From NCBI GenBank assembly GCA_020850535.1, contig JADZEM010000065.1, positions 1 through 51,113 on the forward strand: a stretch of DNA of 51,113 nucleotides, given 5' to 3'. The position numbers were made by a program, and so were the translations under genes. This DNA comes from Chloroflexota bacterium. Its GTDB lineage: Bacteria; Chloroflexota; UBA6077; JACCZL01. Shown piece after piece: positions 39,672-47,316 of this stretch (position 1 is the first letter of the stretch; each line of letters opens with the position of its first letter). Below the pieces are notes generated by a model that was not told the DNA's origin, did no database searches, and saw only the letters and a program-made list of their open reading frames with translations.

Positions 39672-40616
39672 GTGACAACTTACGCCATCCGCCGGCTCTT
39701 AATCGCAATTCCGACCCTGCTCGTGATTAGTCTGGTGGTCTTCTCCGTGCTGGCGCTGGCGCCGGGTGATCCGCTGTCCAACCTCGCGGGCAGCAGCGAC
39801 ATCCCCGTCGAAGTCCGCGAGAACATCCGCAAGCAGTTTGGTCTCGATCAGCCGATCTATATACGCTACTTCAAGTGGCTGTTCGCCTATGTGCAGGGTG
39901 ACTGGGGCTACTCGTTCGGCAGCCGCATTCCGGCGTCCACCCTGATCATGCTGCGCGTCCCGACCACCCTCTGGGTGATCGGTCTCGCGTACCTGACGGC
40001 CGTCCTGATCGCCATCCCGCTCGGGGTGCTGACGGCCGCCCGGCAGTACACCTGGTTCGACCACGTGTTCACCGGCATCAGCTTCATCGGATTCTCGTTG
40101 CCGACGTTCTTTACCGGGGTCTTGCTGATCATCACGTTCAGCGTCACGCTCGGCTGGTTCCCGATGGTTTACAACCAGCAAGTGACCGATCCCGTGGAGT
40201 GGATCCGCCAGGCGATCATGCCGATCTCGGTGCTGGCGCTGCTCCAGGCTGCCACGTTGAACCGCTATGTGCGGGCATCGATGCTGGACAACCTCAACCA
40301 GGACTATGCGCGCACGGCCCGCGCGAAAGGCCTCGCAGAACGGGTTGTGGTTACCCGCCACGTTCTACGGAACGCCCTGGTGCCAGTCGTCACGCTGATC
40401 GCGTTGCAGCTCCCGACCGTGTTCACGGGCGCCGTCGTCACCGAGCAGATCTTCCGGGTGCCTGGGATCGGCTCGCTGCTGATCTCCTCGATCCAGAACA
40501 ATGACACGCCGGTGATCATGGCCATCATCATGGTATTTGCCGCGCTCGTGGTATTCTTCACGCTCTTCGCGGACCTGCTGTATGGCATCCTCGATCCGCG
40601 CGTCCGATATCGGTAG
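39672..40616 (+). CDS. Peptide-type ABC importer permease, DppB family
   Basis: A 314-residue inner-membrane permease with six predicted membrane helices, beginning YAIRRLLIAIPTLLVISLVVFSVLALAPGDP, the typical DppB start. The ATPase-contacting loop is DYARTARAKGLAERVVVTRHVLRNAL near 212-237. The end LLYGILDPRVRY is also typical of the family. GTG 39672 is preceded by a CGGAG-type site. It pairs with the DppC-type permease 18 bp downstream. No DppD/DppF ATPase genes follow in the window. Confidence 0.92.
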   Translation: MTTYAIRRLLIAIPTLLVISLVVFSVLALAPGDPLSNLAGSSDIPVEVRENIRKQFGLDQPIYIRYFKWLFAYVQGDWGYSFGSRIPASTLIMLRVPTTLWVIGLAYLTAVLIAIPLGVLTAARQYTWFDHVFTGISFIGFSLPTFFTGVLLIITFSVTLGWFPMVYNQQVTDPVEWIRQAIMPISVLALLQAATLNRYVRASMLDNLNQDYARTARAKGLAERVVVTRHVLRNALVPVVTLIALQLPTVFTGAVVTEQIFRVPGIGSLLISSIQNNDTPVIMAIIMVFAALVVFFTLFADLLYGILDPRVRYR

Positions 40617-40634
40617 AGAGGGACAGGAGTCGCG

Positions 40635-41585
40635 ATGAGCACGACCGAAACCGCCCAGTCTGGCAGCGCTGTCGTTGCCGCGGCGGCGCCCGTTCCCGCC
40701 CGCTACAACCGGTCCCTGGTCAGCGACACCTGGCGCAGGTTTCGCCGCCACAAGCTCGCGGTGATCGGCGCATTCGTCTACTTTGCGTTGATCGCCCTCA
40801 CGCTGCTCGGCCCGATCCTCTGGCGCACGCCGATCAACGATCTCGACTTCATGTACAACCCGAAGGCAGGGTTGTTCACGGCGGCGCACCCGCTCGGCGC
40901 GGATGACCTGGGCCGCGACACGCTGGCGCGCGTCCTCTACGGCGGGCGCATCTCCATCGCCGTGGGTCTCTGCGCGATGCTCGTGTCGATCACCATCGGC
41001 GTGCTCATCGGGGCGATGGCCGGCTTCTTCGGCGGCTGGGTGGACATCTCCCTCAGCCGCATCATCGAGGTCTTCCTGTCGGTGCCGCAGCTGCCGCTGC
41101 TGCTGCTGGTGATCTACCTGTACCGCGACGCCCTCAGAAACGCGTTTGGGCTTGAGCTTGGCGTGTTCCTGATGATCGTGGGGGTGATCGGCGGCCTCAA
41201 CTGGATGCCGACCGCCCGCCTCGTGCGGGCCGGCTTCGTGACGCAGCGCGAGCGCGAGTACGTCGAGGCGGCCCGCTGCCTCGGAGCGGGCTCCGGGCGG
41301 ATCATGAAGCACATCCTGCCGAACGTCCTCAGCCCGATCATCGTGGCGGGCACGCTCTCGGTCGGCTCCTCGATGATCGCCGAGTCCACCCTGTCGTTCC
41401 TGGGCCTCGGATTCCCGCCCGACGTGCCGACCTGGGGCCGCCTGCTGTTCGACGCTCAGAACTTCCTGGGCACGAACCCGGCGCAGGCGCTGATCCCCGG
41501 CACGATGATCTTCCTGGCGGTGCTGTCGATCAACTTCGTGGGGGACGGCCTGCGCGACGCGCTGGACCCACGCCGGACGCTCTAG
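40635..41585 (+). CDS. Peptide-type ABC importer permease, DppC family
   Basis: A 316-residue permease with six predicted membrane helices. The N-terminal cytoplasmic part ends in WRRFRRHKLAVIGAFVYFALIALTLLGP, typical of DppC; HPLGADDLGRDTLARVLYGGRISI near 85-108 and the contact loop REYVEAARCLGAGSGRIMKHILPN near 205-228 are hallmarks. It ends NFVGDGLRDALDPR, standard for the family. AGGAG lies before ATG 40635. The transport ATPases must come from elsewhere or from shared subunits. Confidence 0.92.
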   Translation: MSTTETAQSGSAVVAAAAPVPARYNRSLVSDTWRRFRRHKLAVIGAFVYFALIALTLLGPILWRTPINDLDFMYNPKAGLFTAAHPLGADDLGRDTLARVLYGGRISIAVGLCAMLVSITIGVLIGAMAGFFGGWVDISLSRIIEVFLSVPQLPLLLLVIYLYRDALRNAFGLELGVFLMIVGVIGGLNWMPTARLVRAGFVTQREREYVEAARCLGAGSGRIMKHILPNVLSPIIVAGTLSVGSSMIAESTLSFLGLGFPPDVPTWGRLLFDAQNFLGTNPAQALIPGTMIFLAVLSINFVGDGLRDALDPRRTL

Positions 41586-41736
41586 CAGCGAGCCCACGCG
41601 GCACGCTCAGGGCAGGCTCTGCCAGGGAAATGGGACGCCGTCCACACCGCGAGCGTCAGCGAGTCGGACCGTCACCATTCGGGTCCACTCGCTGACGCTC
41701 GTGGTACGGAAGCGCGACGCGCGCCGAACTGAACGG

Positions 41737-41985
41737 CAGTGGGGTTTCAACCCCCGACCGCTCGCTCACCCGCTGACACGCGCGTTGACGGTCAGCGGGT
41801 GAGACACAAGCTGGCGGTCGGAGCGTGACGCGAGCGTTGACGGTCAGCGGGTAACGCGCGCGTTGACGGTCAGCGGGTGACACGCGCGTTGACGGTCAGC
41901 GGGTGACACGCGCGTTGACGGTCAGCGGGTGAGGTCCTTCGCTGCGCTCAGGATGACAAGTGAGAGTTGCACGCTTTCACGAACA
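41737..41985. repeat. Repeat module with six 26-bp tandem units
   Basis: The module begins with a piece of the MITE interior (GGGGTTTCAACCCC) and then CTCACCCGCTGAC, which pairs perfectly with GTCAGCGGGTGAG at 41791-41803 (13-bp stem). Units starting GCGTTGACGGTCAGCGGGT occur at 41782, 41834, 41860, 41886 and 41912, spaced by exact multiples of 26 bp, with a degenerate unit at 41808. It ends in a conserved tail (GGTCCTTC, CAGGATGACAAGTGAG, CTTTCACGAACA). The same module, shorter, lies at 42965-43112 beyond the crotonase gene. There are no unique spacers, so it is not a CRISPR array. Confidence 0.85.
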
Positions 41986-41986
41986 T

Positions 41987-42093
41987 CCATGACCCATGAC
42001 CCATGACCCATGACCCATGACCCATGACCCATGACCCATGACCCATGACCCATGACCCATGACCCATGACCCATGACCCATGACCCATGACCC
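41987..42093. repeat. Heptanucleotide microsatellite (CCATGAC)15
   Basis: Fifteen uninterrupted copies of the 7-bp unit CCATGAC run from the end of the repeat module to within 5 bp of the crotonase stop codon. Because 7 is not a multiple of 3, every frame is represented and each unit offers an ATG. Array length is likely to vary between strains. Confidence 0.95.
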
Positions 42094-42098
42094 AGCCG

Positions 42099-42860
42099 CT
42101 ACGCCGTGCCGGTCACGCGCGTCGCGGCGGCCCGGAACCGCTGTTCCGAGTCCGTCGACTCACGGGCGGCCTTCCCGAGCGCCTGCTCCAGCGCCATCGC
42201 ATCGTCGATGGGCAGCGCCGCGTCGATGATCCGCTTGAGCGCCTGCACGGCGATCTGCGAGTTGGCGGCGATGCGCGCGCCCATCGCCACGGCCGTGTCG
42301 AGCACCTCGGCCGCTGGCACCACCTGATTCGCCAGCCCTGAGCGGAGCGCCTCGTCGGCGTAGACGATGTCGGCGGTCATCAGGATCTCTTTCGCCTTGG
42401 CGTCCCCGACGATGCGCGGCAGGATCGCTCCGCAGGCCGGCATGCCGTACTGCGCCGCCACGAACCGGAACCGGGTGTCGTCGCCGCAGATGCGGATGTC
42501 ACAGTTGACAGCCAGGTGGGCCGCGCCCCCGTAGCAAATGCCGCGAATCGCCGCGATGACCGGCTTCGCGCAGGTTCGCACGCGCTCGCTGGTGTTCGGG
42601 CCGCCACCGCTACGGCCATTCGGCCCCATCCGGTCGCGAACCTCGGTCATGTCGCCGCCGGCCGAGAACGCTCGCTCGCCGGCCCCGGTGACGACGATGA
42701 CGGCGATCTCGTCGTCTGCCTCGAAGGCGTCGATGGCATCGACGAGCTGCTGGCTGAGGGCCGAGCTCATGGCGTTGTGTTTCTCTGGCCGATTGAGCGT
42801 CGCAATCCCGACCGGCCCGCGCTTCTCTACCAGGACCAGCCGCTCCGTAGCAACCGACAT
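42099..42860 (-). CDS. Enoyl-CoA hydratase/isomerase (crotonase) family protein
   Basis: A 253-residue crotonase-fold enzyme acting on an acyl-CoA. The first oxyanion-hole segment is AFSAGGDMTEV near residues 64-74 and the second is AAIRGICYGGAAHLAVNCDIRI near 102-123. The usual catalytic Glu near position 120-144 is not clearly present: the segment after ICYGGAAH reads AVNCDIR, and FVAAQYGMPACGAIL replaces the typical FxxPExxxG(L). It may therefore be an isomerase or a decarboxylase-type member rather than a hydratase. GGGAGGG precedes ATG 42860; a GTG at 42863 is adjacent. The gene is bracketed by two related repeat modules. Confidence 0.87.
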   Translation of the reverse strand: MSVATERLVLVEKRGPVGIATLNRPEKHNAMSSALSQQLVDAIDAFEADDEIAVIVVTGAGERAFSAGGDMTEVRDRMGPNGRSGGGPNTSERVRTCAKPVIAAIRGICYGGAAHLAVNCDIRICGDDTRFRFVAAQYGMPACGAILPRIVGDAKAKEILMTADIVYADEALRSGLANQVVPAAEVLDTAVAMGARIAANSQIAVQALKRIIDAALPIDDAMALEQALGKAARESTDSEQRFRAAATRVTGTA

Positions 42861-42930
42861 CACACCCTCCCACTGGTGGGGACATGGTACCCGGGCAGAG
42901 GCCGCGTGTCAGCTATCGGCCGTCAGCGAG

Positions 42931-43112
42931 CAGGGCGTTCGCATGTTGGGCGTGTCGTGCAGCGTCGTCGGGGCTTCAAAGCCCCGACCGCTCGCTCACC
43001 CGCTGACGCGGGCCTTGACGGTCAGCGGGCGACACGAGCGTTGACGGTCAGCGGGTGAGGTCCTTCACTGCGCCCAGGATGACAAGTGAGGGTTGCATAC
43101 TTTCACGAACAG
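42931..43112. repeat. MITE half fused to a second 26-bp repeat module
   Basis: CAGGGCGTTCGCATGTT at 42931-42947 is a MITE end with two changes, followed by MITE-like sequence to the palindrome GGGGCTTCAAAGCCCC. Instead of the second half, CTCACCCGCTGAC and two 26-bp units (from 43012 and 43038) follow, then the same tail as at 41920-41985 (GGTCCTTC, CAGGATGACAAGTGAG, CTTTCACGAACA). It is in direct orientation relative to the first module. Confidence 0.8.
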
Positions 43113-43146
43113 GCCACGGCCCACACCCCAATCTTATTAAGGGATC

Positions 43147-43176
43147 TTTACATTCACCCTGTTGGGCTGCTATCGT
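43147..43176 (+). promoter_or_regulatory. Candidate promoter of the YfhO-type gene
   Basis: TTTACA (43147-43152), an 18-bp spacer and TATCGT (43171-43176) lie in an AT-rich patch after TTATTAAGGGATC. A start near 43183 would exclude the TTG at 43162 and favours ATG 43240. Confidence 0.45.
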
Positions 43177-43239
43177 CTCTCCGCGTGCTCCTTGCTGCCG
43201 GCCTCCGATGCTGGCGCGACGGTCTGCTTGCCCCGCTGC

Positions 43240-46203
43240 ATGCTCTCTTTTCAACCTGCCAGACTCGCCCCCACCTGGAACCTGCCCTGGTCCGTTCGTG
43301 CCCGCCGCCTGCGTCACGAGCTGGCTGGCAGCAGCGTCGCCCTCGTCGCGCTGCTCGGTCTCTTCGGGCGGTTTGTCGTGCCGGGCGTCGTCGGCCACCA
43401 GCGGGACACGGGCGCGTTCTACTACCCGCTCACGGCATGGCTGGCCGGCGAGCTGGCCGCCGGCCGATTCCCCCTCTGGTGCCCGCTGATCTTCGCCGGG
43501 TATCCACTGGTCGCAGACGGCGAGATCGGGTTGCTCTACCCGCCCAACATCCTGCTCCTGCTGCTGTTGCCGGTGGATGTGGCGTTCATCGCCCTGCGGA
43601 GCGCCCACTACCTGCTGGCGGCGGCCGGCCTGTACGCGCTCGGGCGGGTGCTGGGCCTGGGGCGGATGGGCAGCGCCTTTGGCGGGGTCGTCTTTGCGCT
43701 GGGCGGCTTCATGTATGGCCACCTGGATCACGGCAACATCGTCCGCAGCGCCGCGTGGCTGCCGTCGATGCTCGCCTGTGCCGACCTCGCCCTGCGCGTC
43801 GAGGACCGTCGCCGCTGGCTCTGGCTGGCGCTCGGGGCTGGCACGCTGACGCTGGCCGGCCTCGGGTTGCACCCGCAGATCGTCCTGATCGAGCTGGTGG
43901 CGCTCGGGGCGTGGGTCGGCCTGCGCGCCCTGGCCCTCGCGCTGGCCGACGGGGATACTCGCCCGCGTATGCTGGCGGTGCGCTTGACGCGGCTGGCGGG
44001 GCGCAGCCTGCTGGTCATCGCCGCGATCGGCGGTCTCGGGCTGGCCGGTGCGGGCGTTCAGCTCCTCCCCACCTACGAGCTTGGCGCGGCCTCCTCGCGC
44101 GGCGACGGCCTCAGCTACGCCCAGGCGGCGGCCGGCGGGCTGGCCCCGGTCGATCTGTTCACGTTGCTGCTCCCCTACGGCTTCCGCGCCGATCCGGCCG
44201 TGCAGTGGATGCGCTACCCCTACTGGGAGAGCACCGTCTACGTCGGAGTCATCGGGCTGTTCCTGGCGCTCGTCGGGCTGGTGGCCGGCCGACGCAGCGT
44301 CTCGCTGCCGGTCGCCGGCGTGGGGCTGCTCGGCCTGCTGCTCGCGATGTCCTCGAACGCGCCGGTCGATCTGTACGGCTGGCTCTGGACGCTCCCCGGC
44401 TTCTCCTCGATGCGGGCGCCCGTCCGCTACTCGCTGGTGTTCGAGCTGGCGCTGGCCGTGCTGGCGGCGCTCGGCGTCGACCGGCTGCGGGCGCAGACGG
44501 CCCCGCGCGGCGCGCGTCCGCTGGCCGTGTTCGTCGTCGGGAGCAGCATGGCGCTGGCCGTCGGCGGGTTCCGGCTGCGCGCGTGGCTGCTGGCGGACGA
44601 GTCCGGCACGCTGCGCTGGCTCCAGGAGACGTACCTCCAGCTCCCACGGGACCGTGCGGCCCTCACGGCGAGCGCCGTCCGCGAGGGACTGCTCGGGACG
44701 CTCCTGCTCGACAACCCGTGGACGCTGCTGGCGCTGGCGAGCGGGGCTGTCATCGGCGCGCTCCTGCTCACGTGGGCGTGGCGTGGCCGAGGCTCGGCGC
44801 GGCTGGCAGCGCTGGCGGCGGCCCTCGGCGCGGCTGAGCTGCTGACCGTCGCGCACGGGTTCCATCCGACCGTCTCACGGGCGGAGCTGCGCGCGGCCTC
44901 CCGCCCGCTCCGCTTCCTGAGCGAGCAGCCCGGCCTCTGGCGCACGTTCCTCACGGGCCGCTCAGACCTCTCGGTGACCAGCCGCCCCGCCCTCTTCGGG
45001 GTCGCCCAGGCCTACGGGTACAGCTCCCTGCCGACGGCCAGGATGGAACGCTACTGGACCCGCGTCAACGAGGTGGACGACGATCTGCTGGATCTCTGGA
45101 ACGTTCGCTACGTCGTCGAGCCGAAGGGGAGCCTGCCGCCCATGCACGCGGCGTCCGTCTCGTTCGACCCGGCCCGGCCGCTCCTCGACGGGCGCGCCGA
45201 CAGCCCGCTCGGCGACGAGCATTTCCGGCTCGCACCGACCCCGGCCGACGCGATCCGTGTCCTGGGCAGCCTGACATATGGCGGCAGCCTCGCAGACGGC
45301 GAGCCGGTCGCGGAGATCACCGTCTCCGGCAGCGGCTTCTCCCCCCTGACGCTGGTGCTGCGGGCCGGCGAGCATCTCTCCGAGGCGGCCTACGACCAGC
45401 ATCCCGGCGCGGTTGCCCACCGCAAGGCCCAGGTGGGGATGCGCTGGGAGCCGCGCGATCCAGCGGGCAAGGCGTTCCCGCGCGACGTCTACCTGGCCGA
45501 TCTGCCGCTGCCTTCCACGCTCCAGATCGAGCAGATCGACGTGCGAGCAGTCGCGCGGACGGGCCTGCTGCGGCTGGCCGGCCTGGGCCTGCACGAGCGG
45601 GGACCAAACGTCGTGCGGTCCGTGCTGGCGTCCCACCGCGCCAAGTACCGCGTGGCCTACGACGCCGACGCCACCCTCATCTACGAGAACCTCGGCGCAC
45701 AGCCGCGCGCCTACCTGGCTCCGCGCGCCGTCAGCGCCCCGCCGAACGACTGGACCATCGTGCGGCTGACCGACGACGCGCTGAATCCCCGCACCACGGC
45801 GCTCCTCGAACGGCCGGCCGAGGAGCGCGTCCACGTGGTGCTCGACGGCCCGCCCATCGCCCCGGCCGAACGGGCTGAGATCGTGCGCTACGAGCCGGAC
45901 CTGGTGCAGATTCAGGTCCGTGCCCAGGAGACGCGCTACCTCGTGCTGGCCGACGCCGACTTCCCGGGCTGGGCGGTGACGGTGAACGGCGTGGAGGCGC
46001 GCTCGGAGCGCGCCAACTACCTGTTCCGGGCGGTGGAAGTCCCGCCCGGCGAACATACGGTGACCTGGCGCTACCGCCCGACCAGCCTGCTGCTGGGGGC
46101 CGGCATCACGGCCGCGGCGCTGGTCATGATGGTGGCGCTCACAGCGGCCGGCCTCGGCCGCCGACGGGCGCCCGTGCCGCGGCCGGCGGCAGCCGCCGGC
46201 TGA
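43240..46203 (+). CDS. YfhO-type multi-pass membrane protein (GT-C-like)
   Basis: A large integral membrane protein of about 987 residues. The first extracytoplasmic loop, HQRDTGAFYYPLTAWLAGELAAGRFPLWCPLIFAGYP then LVADGEIGLLYP (about residues 50-100), is characteristic of YfhO and related GT-C glycosyltransferase-like proteins. About twelve hydrophobic helices reach residue 570, followed by a 370-residue soluble region and a last helix (LLLGAGITAAALVMMVALTAAGL) before a Pro/Arg/Ala tail. The soluble end has a typical closing pattern (LADADFPGWAVTVNG then PPGEHTVTWRYRP). YfhO helps glycosylate surface polymers in Firmicutes; the acceptor here is unknown. Start choice is uncertain because no ribosome site is visible. 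Confidence 0.83.
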   Translation: MLSFQPARLAPTWNLPWSVRARRLRHELAGSSVALVALLGLFGRFVVPGVVGHQRDTGAFYYPLTAWLAGELAAGRFPLWCPLIFAGYPLVADGEIGLLYPPNILLLLLLPVDVAFIALRSAHYLLAAAGLYALGRVLGLGRMGSAFGGVVFALGGFMYGHLDHGNIVRSAAWLPSMLACADLALRVEDRRRWLWLALGAGTLTLAGLGLHPQIVLIELVALGAWVGLRALALALADGDTRPRMLAVRLTRLAGRSLLVIAAIGGLGLAGAGVQLLPTYELGAASSRGDGLSYAQAAAGGLAPVDLFTLLLPYGFRADPAVQWMRYPYWESTVYVGVIGLFLALVGLVAGRRSVSLPVAGVGLLGLLLAMSSNAPVDLYGWLWTLPGFSSMRAPVRYSLVFELALAVLAALGVDRLRAQTAPRGARPLAVFVVGSSMALAVGGFRLRAWLLADESGTLRWLQETYLQLPRDRAALTASAVREGLLGTLLLDNPWTLLALASGAVIGALLLTWAWRGRGSARLAALAAALGAAELLTVAHGFHPTVSRAELRAASRPLRFLSEQPGLWRTFLTGRSDLSVTSRPALFGVAQAYGYSSLPTARMERYWTRVNEVDDDLLDLWNVRYVVEPKGSLPPMHAASVSFDPARPLLDGRADSPLGDEHFRLAPTPADAIRVLGSLTYGGSLADGEPVAEITVSGSGFSPLTLVLRAGEHLSEAAYDQHPGAVAHRKAQVGMRWEPRDPAGKAFPRDVYLADLPLPSTLQIEQIDVRAVARTGLLRLAGLGLHERGPNVVRSVLASHRAKYRVAYDADATLIYENLGAQPRAYLAPRAVSAPPNDWTIVRLTDDALNPRTTALLERPAEERVHVVLDGPPIAPAERAEIVRYEPDLVQIQVRAQETRYLVLADADFPGWAVTVNGVEARSERANYLFRAVEVPPGEHTVTWRYRPTSLLLGAGITAAALVMMVALTAAGLGRRRAPVPRPAAAAG

Positions 46204-47316
46204 CTACCCAGCGTCCGGGATGATGTGGACCCGCGAGGCGTTCACCTGGACCACCACCGAGCCTGCGAGCGGTGGCCCGGCGCCCGGGTCTGGCTGGTCG
46301 ACGAGCCACTCCTGGCCATCGGACCTGACCGCGTAGCGCATCAGCCGGCCCAGGAACGTGTGCCGAACCACCTCGCCGTGGAAGACCGCGCCAGCATGGA
46401 CGTGGGCATCGGCCGGCGCGGCGACCGACAGGCTCTCCGGGCGGATCGAGAGCACGACCTGGCTGCCCGAGGACAGCGCGGACCAGTCGCCCGGCACCAC
46501 GATGGTCTGATCCCCGACGCGAACGTGGGCGGCGTCAGGCCCGGCGGAGGCCACCTGCCCCTTCACGAGGTTGACGGTCCCCACGAAGTCGGCCATGAAC
46601 GGCGTGCGCGGGTGGTAGTAGATGTCCCAGGGCGGGCCCCACTGCTCCACCTTGCCGCGGTTCATGACGGCCACCCAGTCGCTCATCGCCAGGGCCTCGT
46701 CCTGATCGTGGGTGACGTAGATGGTGGTGATGCCGAGCTGCCGCTGGATCGACATCAGCTCGTCGCGGATGCTGACGCGGAGCTTGGCGTCCAGGTTGGA
46801 GAGCGGCTCGTCCAGCAGCAAGACTTCCGGGTTCATCACCAGCGCCCGCGCGAGCGCCACGCGCTGCTGCTGGCCGCCGCTCAACTGGCTGGGGGAGCGC
46901 TTCTCCAGGCCAGTGAGGCCCAGGAACTTGAGCGTGTCCGCCACCCGCTGCTGGCGTTCTGGCCCCTTCACGCCGGCCAGCTTGAGGCCGTAGCCGACGT
47001 TCTCGGCCACGCTCATGTGCGGGAAGAGGGCGTAGTCCTGGAAGACCATCGCGGTGCCGCGCCGGTGGGCCGGCACGTCGTTGATGCGGCGGTCGCCGAG
47101 CAGGATGTCGCCGGCGTCCGGCTCGTAGAAGCCGGCGATCATCCGCAGCGTGGTGGTCTTGCCGCAGCCGGACGGCCCGAGCAGCGTCGTGAAACTGCCG
47201 CGCGGCACCTCCAGCGAGATGTTGTCCACGGCCGGCGGATTCTGCCCGACTGGGCCAAATCGCTTGGTGATGTTGACGAGCCGGATGTGCGGCTCGATCC
47301 GCTGCGACTCAGCCAC
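46204..47316 (-). CDS. ABC importer ATPase, ferric-iron/spermidine type
   Basis: A 370-residue ATPase energising the permease encoded just upstream. Walker A GPSGCGKTT near residue 47, Q-loop MVFQDYALFP near 91, signature LSGGQQQR near 141, Walker B VLLLDEPLSNLD near 162 and the switch His in VTHDQDEA near 197 are all present. A C-terminal TOBE domain (about 290-370) is typical of FbpC, PotA and MalK. GTG 47316 overlaps the permease stop, with a GAGGTGG site upstream; the frame stays open to 47352. It is the only complete ABC ATPase in the window, so it is a theoretical candidate to serve the two importers that lack one, although its TOBE domain fits the Fbp class best. Confidence 0.92.
   Translation of the reverse strand: MAESQRIEPHIRLVNITKRFGPVGQNPPAVDNISLEVPRGSFTTLLGPSGCGKTTTLRMIAGFYEPDAGDILLGDRRINDVPAHRRGTAMVFQDYALFPHMSVAENVGYGLKLAGVKGPERQQRVADTLKFLGLTGLEKRSPSQLSGGQQQRVALARALVMNPEVLLLDEPLSNLDAKLRVSIRDELMSIQRQLGITTIYVTHDQDEALAMSDWVAVMNRGKVEQWGPPWDIYYHPRTPFMADFVGTVNLVKGQVASAGPDAAHVRVGDQTIVVPGDWSALSSGSQVVLSIRPESLSVAAPADAHVHAGAVFHGEVVRHTFLGRLMRYAVRSDGQEWLVDQPDPGAGPPLAGSVVVQVNASRVHIIPDAG

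Noticed and set aside
41782-41937. Regular 26-bp repeats as a CRISPR array
   Set aside because: Units are contiguous with no variable spacers, and no cas gene is in the window.
43162-43239. TTG start at 43162 for the YfhO-type protein
   Set aside because: It falls between the predicted -35 and -10 boxes, so it would precede the transcript; ATG 43240 is used.
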